Shown here: positions 32,497 through 35,183 of the stretch, piece after piece
Position numbering within the stretch: the first letter of the stretch is position 1
Layout of the letters: the number at the start of each line of letters is the position of its first letter
Assembly: GCA_900759005.1 (NCBI GenBank)
Contig: CAAEUQ010000128.1
Location: forward strand, 1-35,183
Origin: Clostridia bacterium
GTDB taxonomy: Bacteria > Bacillota > Clostridia > Christensenellales > Aristaeellaceae
Direction of reading: 5' to 3'
Length of the DNA: 35,183 nucleotides
Made by a program: the position numbers and the translations under genes
The notes under the pieces: model-generated
What the model was told of the DNA's origin: nothing
The model's database searches: none
The model's input: only the letters and a program-made list of their open reading frames with translations

Positions 32497-32530
32497 GGGC
32501 GGGGGAAATAATCCCTCGCCCTGTTTTTTT
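32497..32530 (+). terminator. intrinsic terminator of the HEAT-repeat gene
   Basis: GGGCGGGGGA / TCCCTCGCCC stem (one G-T pair), loop AATAA, then TGTTTTTTT. Confidence 0.9.
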
Positions 32531-33608
32531 ATAGAAGCACGACCGGCTTGATCAGGTCGCGCGGCTTATCCTTCATCAGCATCAGCGCTTCCTCGATATG
32601 TTCAAAGCCGTTGAAGCGGTGCGTCAGCATTGGCGCGGTGGAAAGTCTGCCCGTTTCGAGAAGCGACGCGAGCTTTTCCATGCGCAGCCGGCCGCCGGGC
32701 ATCAATCCGCCCGCAATCTGCTTGTGCCCCATGCCGCAGCCCCATTCCACGCGCGGAATGCGCACGTAATCGCCGCTGCCGAGATAATTGACATTGCCGA
32801 TCTTTCCGCCGGGCTTCAGCATCTGAATCGCCTGAATGAACGTATCATTGTCGCCGCCGGCGATCACCACGCGATCCACACCGCGCCCGTGCGTCTTTTC
32901 GAGAATCTGATCGACAATGCTGCCCTCGCGGTAATTGACGATCGCCGTCGCGCCGTAGCCGATTGCCGCGTCTGTGCAGACTTTGCGCGAGCCGACCGCA
33001 TACAGATTAGAAGCGCCCCTCAGCGCCGCAGCTGCGACCGCCATCAGCCCCACCGGTCCGACGCCGATTACGCATACGCTGTCGCCGAACTGCACGTCCG
33101 CGAGCTCGACGCCGTGAAAGCCTGTGGGCACCATATCGCTGAGCATGACCGCTTCGGCGGGATCGAGGCTGTCCGGAAGCGGCGCGAGATTCGCGTCGGC
33201 TTCGTTGACATGGAAATATTCGGCGAATACGCCGTCCTTGAAATTCGAAAATTTCCAGCCAGCAAGCATTCCGCCGGAGTGCATGGAGTAGCCTGCCTGC
33301 GCTTCGAGGGAACCCCAGTCCGGCGTGATTGCCGGAACGATTACCCGATCGCCGACCTTCAGCGTCTTGACCAGCGCGCCGGTTTCAACGATTTCGCCTA
33401 CGGCTTCGTGACCGAGAATCATGTCCGTTCGTTCGCCGATCGCGCCCTCCCATACGGTGTGAACATCCGAAGTGCACGGCGAAACCGCAATTGGCCTTAC
33501 GATTGCGTCGAGCGGTCCGCAGACGGGCGCATCCTTTTCAATCCAGCCGGTTTTGCCAATGCCCAGCATTGCGAAGCCCTTCATCTTCTTCATTCCATTC
33601 GCCTTCAT
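32529..33608 (-). CDS. adh: NADP-type zinc-dependent secondary alcohol dehydrogenase
   Basis: Oxidises secondary alcohols or reduces ketones and aldehydes with NADP(H). 359 aa, close in sequence, as I recall it, to the Thermoanaerobacter brockii/Clostridium beijerinckii enzyme. Catalytic zinc ligands: Cys45 in SPCTSD, His67 and Glu68 in LGHEAVGE, Asp158 in SDMVPTGFHG (enzyme numbering is shifted by eight from the T. brockii protein). The NADP phosphate-binding residues Gly-Ser-Arg (VGSRKVC) and the Tyr in IVNY are kept. The structural-zinc cysteine cluster is absent, as in that subgroup. The first ATG is used because GAGGG lies 6 nt before it. Confidence 0.94.
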   Translation of the reverse strand: MKANGMKKMKGFAMLGIGKTGWIEKDAPVCGPLDAIVRPIAVSPCTSDVHTVWEGAIGERTDMILGHEAVGEIVETGALVKTLKVGDRVIVPAITPDWGSLEAQAGYSMHSGGMLAGWKFSNFKDGVFAEYFHVNEADANLAPLPDSLDPAEAVMLSDMVPTGFHGVELADVQFGDSVCVIGVGPVGLMAVAAAALRGASNLYAVGSRKVCTDAAIGYGATAIVNYREGSIVDQILEKTHGRGVDRVVIAGGDNDTFIQAIQMLKPGGKIGNVNYLGSGDYVRIPRVEWGCGMGHKQIAGGLMPGGRLRMEKLASLLETGRLSTAPMLTHRFNGFEHIEEALMLMKDKPRDLIKPVVLL

Positions 33609-33627
33609 GTGTATCCCTCTTTTCTGT

Positions 33628-33657
33628 AATATAGATTGGAAGGTTTCAAGCCTTCAA
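33628..33657 (-). promoter_or_regulatory. promoter and operator-like repeat of the alcohol dehydrogenase
   Basis: Minus strand TTGAAG (33657-33652), 18-nt spacer, TATATT (33633-33628). The inverted repeat GAAGG-N7-CCTTC (33639-33655) fills the spacer and could hold a repressor. Confidence 0.5.
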
Positions 33658-33772
33658 ATAAATGATAACCGGTAAAACGTGATTTCTATCGTTCAATTGG
33701 AAATTTAACAAAAACTGATTCAAATCGGGAATGTATATGAATTAAATAATGCATCATTCGCTCGCGCGCAAT

Positions 33773-34039
33773 CTAGATCAGCAGTTGAAGCGCGATTACC
33801 AGTGCTGCGCCGGGCAAGCCAAGAAACCCGACCGCCATTGCCGTGAACGGATTGACTTCAACGTGAATGCCGATCAGCCCGCCGAGCGCATTCACCACCG
33901 CGAGCACCAGCGCGCCGAGCACGCAGCCTGCGACCAGCCGGCTCATCAGCCGCATCGGTGCGAGCAGCAGATACCCGATCAGGCACAGCAGCGCCAGCCC
34001 GATCGCAAACGAAAGCACCAGTTCCCACGGAATCCGCAC
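33773..34039 (-). CDS. bofA: pro-sigma-K processing inhibitor BofA family protein
   Basis: Integral membrane protein that holds the SpoIVFB protease inactive during sporulation until the forespore signals. 88 aa. Two hydrophobic helices: WELVLSFAIGLALLCLIGYLLL and VAGCVLGALVLAVVNALGG, then the family hallmark GIHVEVNPFTAMAVGFLGLPGAALVIALQLL. It ends in TAG. GTG at 34039 is chosen because GGGGGTG lies 5 nt ahead and the length then matches BofA; an in-frame GTG at 34060 would lie in the loop of the upstream terminator. Evidence that the organism belongs to an endospore-forming line. Confidence 0.88.
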   Translation of the reverse strand: MRIPWELVLSFAIGLALLCLIGYLLLAPMRLMSRLVAGCVLGALVLAVVNALGGLIGIHVEVNPFTAMAVGFLGLPGAALVIALQLLI

Positions 34040-34040
34040 G

Positions 34041-34072
34041 AAAAACACCCCCGCATTCACCGTATGCGGGGG
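34041..34072 (-). terminator. intrinsic terminator of the metallo-hydrolase gene, overlapping the bofA start region
   Basis: Minus strand CCCCCGCA / TGCGGGGG, 8 bp, loop 9 nt, then TGTTTTT. The 3' arm supplies the G-rich sequence in front of the bofA GTG. Confidence 0.75.
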
Positions 34073-34087
34073 CGATATTGGAATATG

Positions 34088-34912
34088 TCAGTCCATGGAA
34101 ACGACCTGCGTGCCGTCCTTGAGAACGACATGATCGGCAGCGCCCAGTTCGTCCATCCATGCGCGCGTAATGAGCGTTTTGAAGGTATGCGTGTTGTAGC
34201 CCTTGCCCGCGTCGTTGTTCCAAAGCCAGTCCGGCGCGCACCAGATGCACGTTTTCGGGCGAACGATTTCATAGAAATCGCGCTTTACGCCCGCCTGACC
34301 ATGGTGCGCCATTTGGCAAATGTCGGCGGAGAGGGTATTGGAATCCCACATCGAAAGCAGCTTGTCGCCCTCCTCTTCGCCGCAGTCCGCGAGAAACAGC
34401 GCCGTCTTTTTGCCGAGCGAGAGCTTGAAAACCAGACAGGCATTGTTTCCGACATTCATATTCAGCGCACAGTCCGGCGAGCAGAGAATATCGAAATGCG
34501 CAAGTCCGAAATCGTATTTGTCGCCGCCGGAGCAGATCACGATCTTCTCCGCAAATTTTGGCAAATCCCGATAAAACCGCATCAGCGGTTCATAGGAATC
34601 GCGCGGTTCGGACGAAACAAACTGAACCGATGGAAAATTATACAGAATGCGATCGAATTCAATCGCATCCGGATGCTTTTCCACGATCGTCAGGAATGCG
34701 GAAATGTGATCGATATGCGGGTGGGTGAGAATCCACGCGTCCACGTGCGGAACCGCCGAGCCTGTGATTTCGCGCAGGTATTCAAGCAGGTATTCCGCAT
34801 CCTGATCAAAGCCGCCGTCTACGAAAACGACGTGCCCGTCCGTCGTCGTGATCGCGAAGCTGTTCATCTGAACGTTCGTGACCGATTTGAGCATATGAAT
34901 CGCGTTTCGCAT
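34088..34912 (-). CDS. metallo-beta-lactamase-fold hydrolase (ComEC-like domain)
   Basis: 274 aa, soluble, no signal peptide. Metal motif HPHIDH (HxHxDH) in AWILTHPHIDHIS near residue 64, a further Asp in FLADCGEEEGD near 192, and His in MAHHGQAG near 217; these match the stand-alone relatives of the ComEC/Rec2 C-terminal domain. Such proteins may be nucleases or phosphodiesterases; substrate unknown. ATG 34912 is chosen: AAGGAG stands 8 nt before it, whereas the GTG at 34921 overlaps that site. 12 nt behind the queA stop, so same operon as queA. Confidence 0.88.
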   Translation of the reverse strand: MRNAIHMLKSVTNVQMNSFAITTTDGHVVFVDGGFDQDAEYLLEYLREITGSAVPHVDAWILTHPHIDHISAFLTIVEKHPDAIEFDRILYNFPSVQFVSSEPRDSYEPLMRFYRDLPKFAEKIVICSGGDKYDFGLAHFDILCSPDCALNMNVGNNACLVFKLSLGKKTALFLADCGEEEGDKLLSMWDSNTLSADICQMAHHGQAGVKRDFYEIVRPKTCIWCAPDWLWNNDAGKGYNTHTFKTLITRAWMDELGAADHVVLKDGTQVVSMD

Positions 34913-34924
34913 CGTATGCACTCC

Positions 34925-35183
34925 TTACAGAATCAGCATTGCATCGCCAAATGAGAAGAAACGGTATTTTTCCTTTACAGCCAGCTCGTATGCCGAAATG
35001 ATCTTTTCGCGGTCGTACAGCGCCGAAACCAGCATCATCAGCGTCGAACCCGGAAGATGGAAATTCGTAATCAGCGCGTCGACCATTTGATACTGATAGC
35101 CGGGCTTGATGAAGATGCTCGTTTCGCCGCGCTTTGCGACCAGCCGACCGTTTTCCGCCGCGGATTCGAGCGTTCGAACGCTC
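34925..35183 (-). CDS. queA: S-adenosylmethionine:tRNA ribosyltransferase-isomerase, C-terminal part (runs off the window)
   Basis: Makes epoxyqueuosine in the anticodon of certain tRNAs by transferring the ribosyl part of SAM to preQ1. Only the last 85 codons are present. Seen: SVRTLESAAENG, TSIFIKPGYQ, VDALITNFHLPGSTLMMLVSA and the terminal KEKYRFFSFGDAMLI, which are the conserved QueA C-terminus. Very sure in spite of the truncation. Confidence 0.96.
   Translation of the reverse strand, partial: SVRTLESAAENGRLVAKRGETSIFIKPGYQYQMVDALITNFHLPGSTLMMLVSALYDREKIISAYELAVKEKYRFFSFGDAMLIL

Overview
The window looks like chromosomal DNA of a Gram-positive, endospore-capable Bacillota bacterium, most likely an uncultured, moderately high-GC member of the Clostridia. 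Reasons: strong AGGAGG-type ribosome binding sites, textbook sigma-A promoters (TTGACA-N17-TATAAT), a bofA sporulation gene, Rex next to a lactate/malate dehydrogenase, GlpP, and the DUF2232-rplI-dnaB cluster. The finer placement is inference. No tRNA, rRNA, CRISPR, phage module or intact insertion sequence is visible.

Layout. 1-1606 (minus): 5' part of an MreB/actin-like gene, maf, and a membrane-anchored unknown. 1767-9509 (plus): polA-coaE, a 353-nt gene-free gap, then lytic transglycosylase, peptide-type solute-binding protein, histidine phosphatase, lipoprotein, unknown and GNAT genes, closed by a perfect bidirectional terminator. 9563-10964 (minus): Gfo/Idh/MocA oxidoreductase and a small membrane protein. 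11125-12552 (plus): secreted SH3-repeat protein with a phage-tail-lysozyme-like domain. 12602-17513 (minus): SMP-30 lactonase-like protein; a two-gene operon of an alpha-oxoamine synthase that most resembles serine palmitoyltransferase plus a classical SDR; a lipoprotein; MgtC; and a two-domain L-rhamnose-mutarotase-like protein. 17643-18053 (plus): atypical peptide deformylase. 18333-19961 (minus): ldh-rex. 20179-26341 (plus): carbohydrate cluster (ROK kinase, GH42 beta-galactosidase split by an amber codon, ferredoxin-type aldo/keto reductase, GlpP, metallophosphoesterase, AraC regulator). 26387-29322 (minus): DUF2232-rplI-dnaB. 29437-29754: 5'-truncated class B sortase remnant. 30147-33608: MATE exporter behind a terminator-like leader, convergent MarR, HEAT-repeat protein, and an NADP-type secondary alcohol dehydrogenase. 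33773-35183 (minus): bofA, metallo-beta-lactamase-fold protein, and the 3' end of queA.

Most interesting: (1) the serine-palmitoyltransferase-like/SDR bicistronic operon with its own promoter and terminator, which would encode the first two steps of long-chain-base (sphingolipid-type) synthesis in a Gram-positive; (2) degenerate tandem copies of the rex 3' end between rex and def; (3) an in-frame TAG directly after the catalytic nucleophile of the GH42 enzyme; (4) a hairpin/U-tract attenuator between promoter and start codon of the MATE gene; (5) a perfect 9-bp dyad in front of maf-mreB. The rest is mostly housekeeping or ordinary accessory metabolism.
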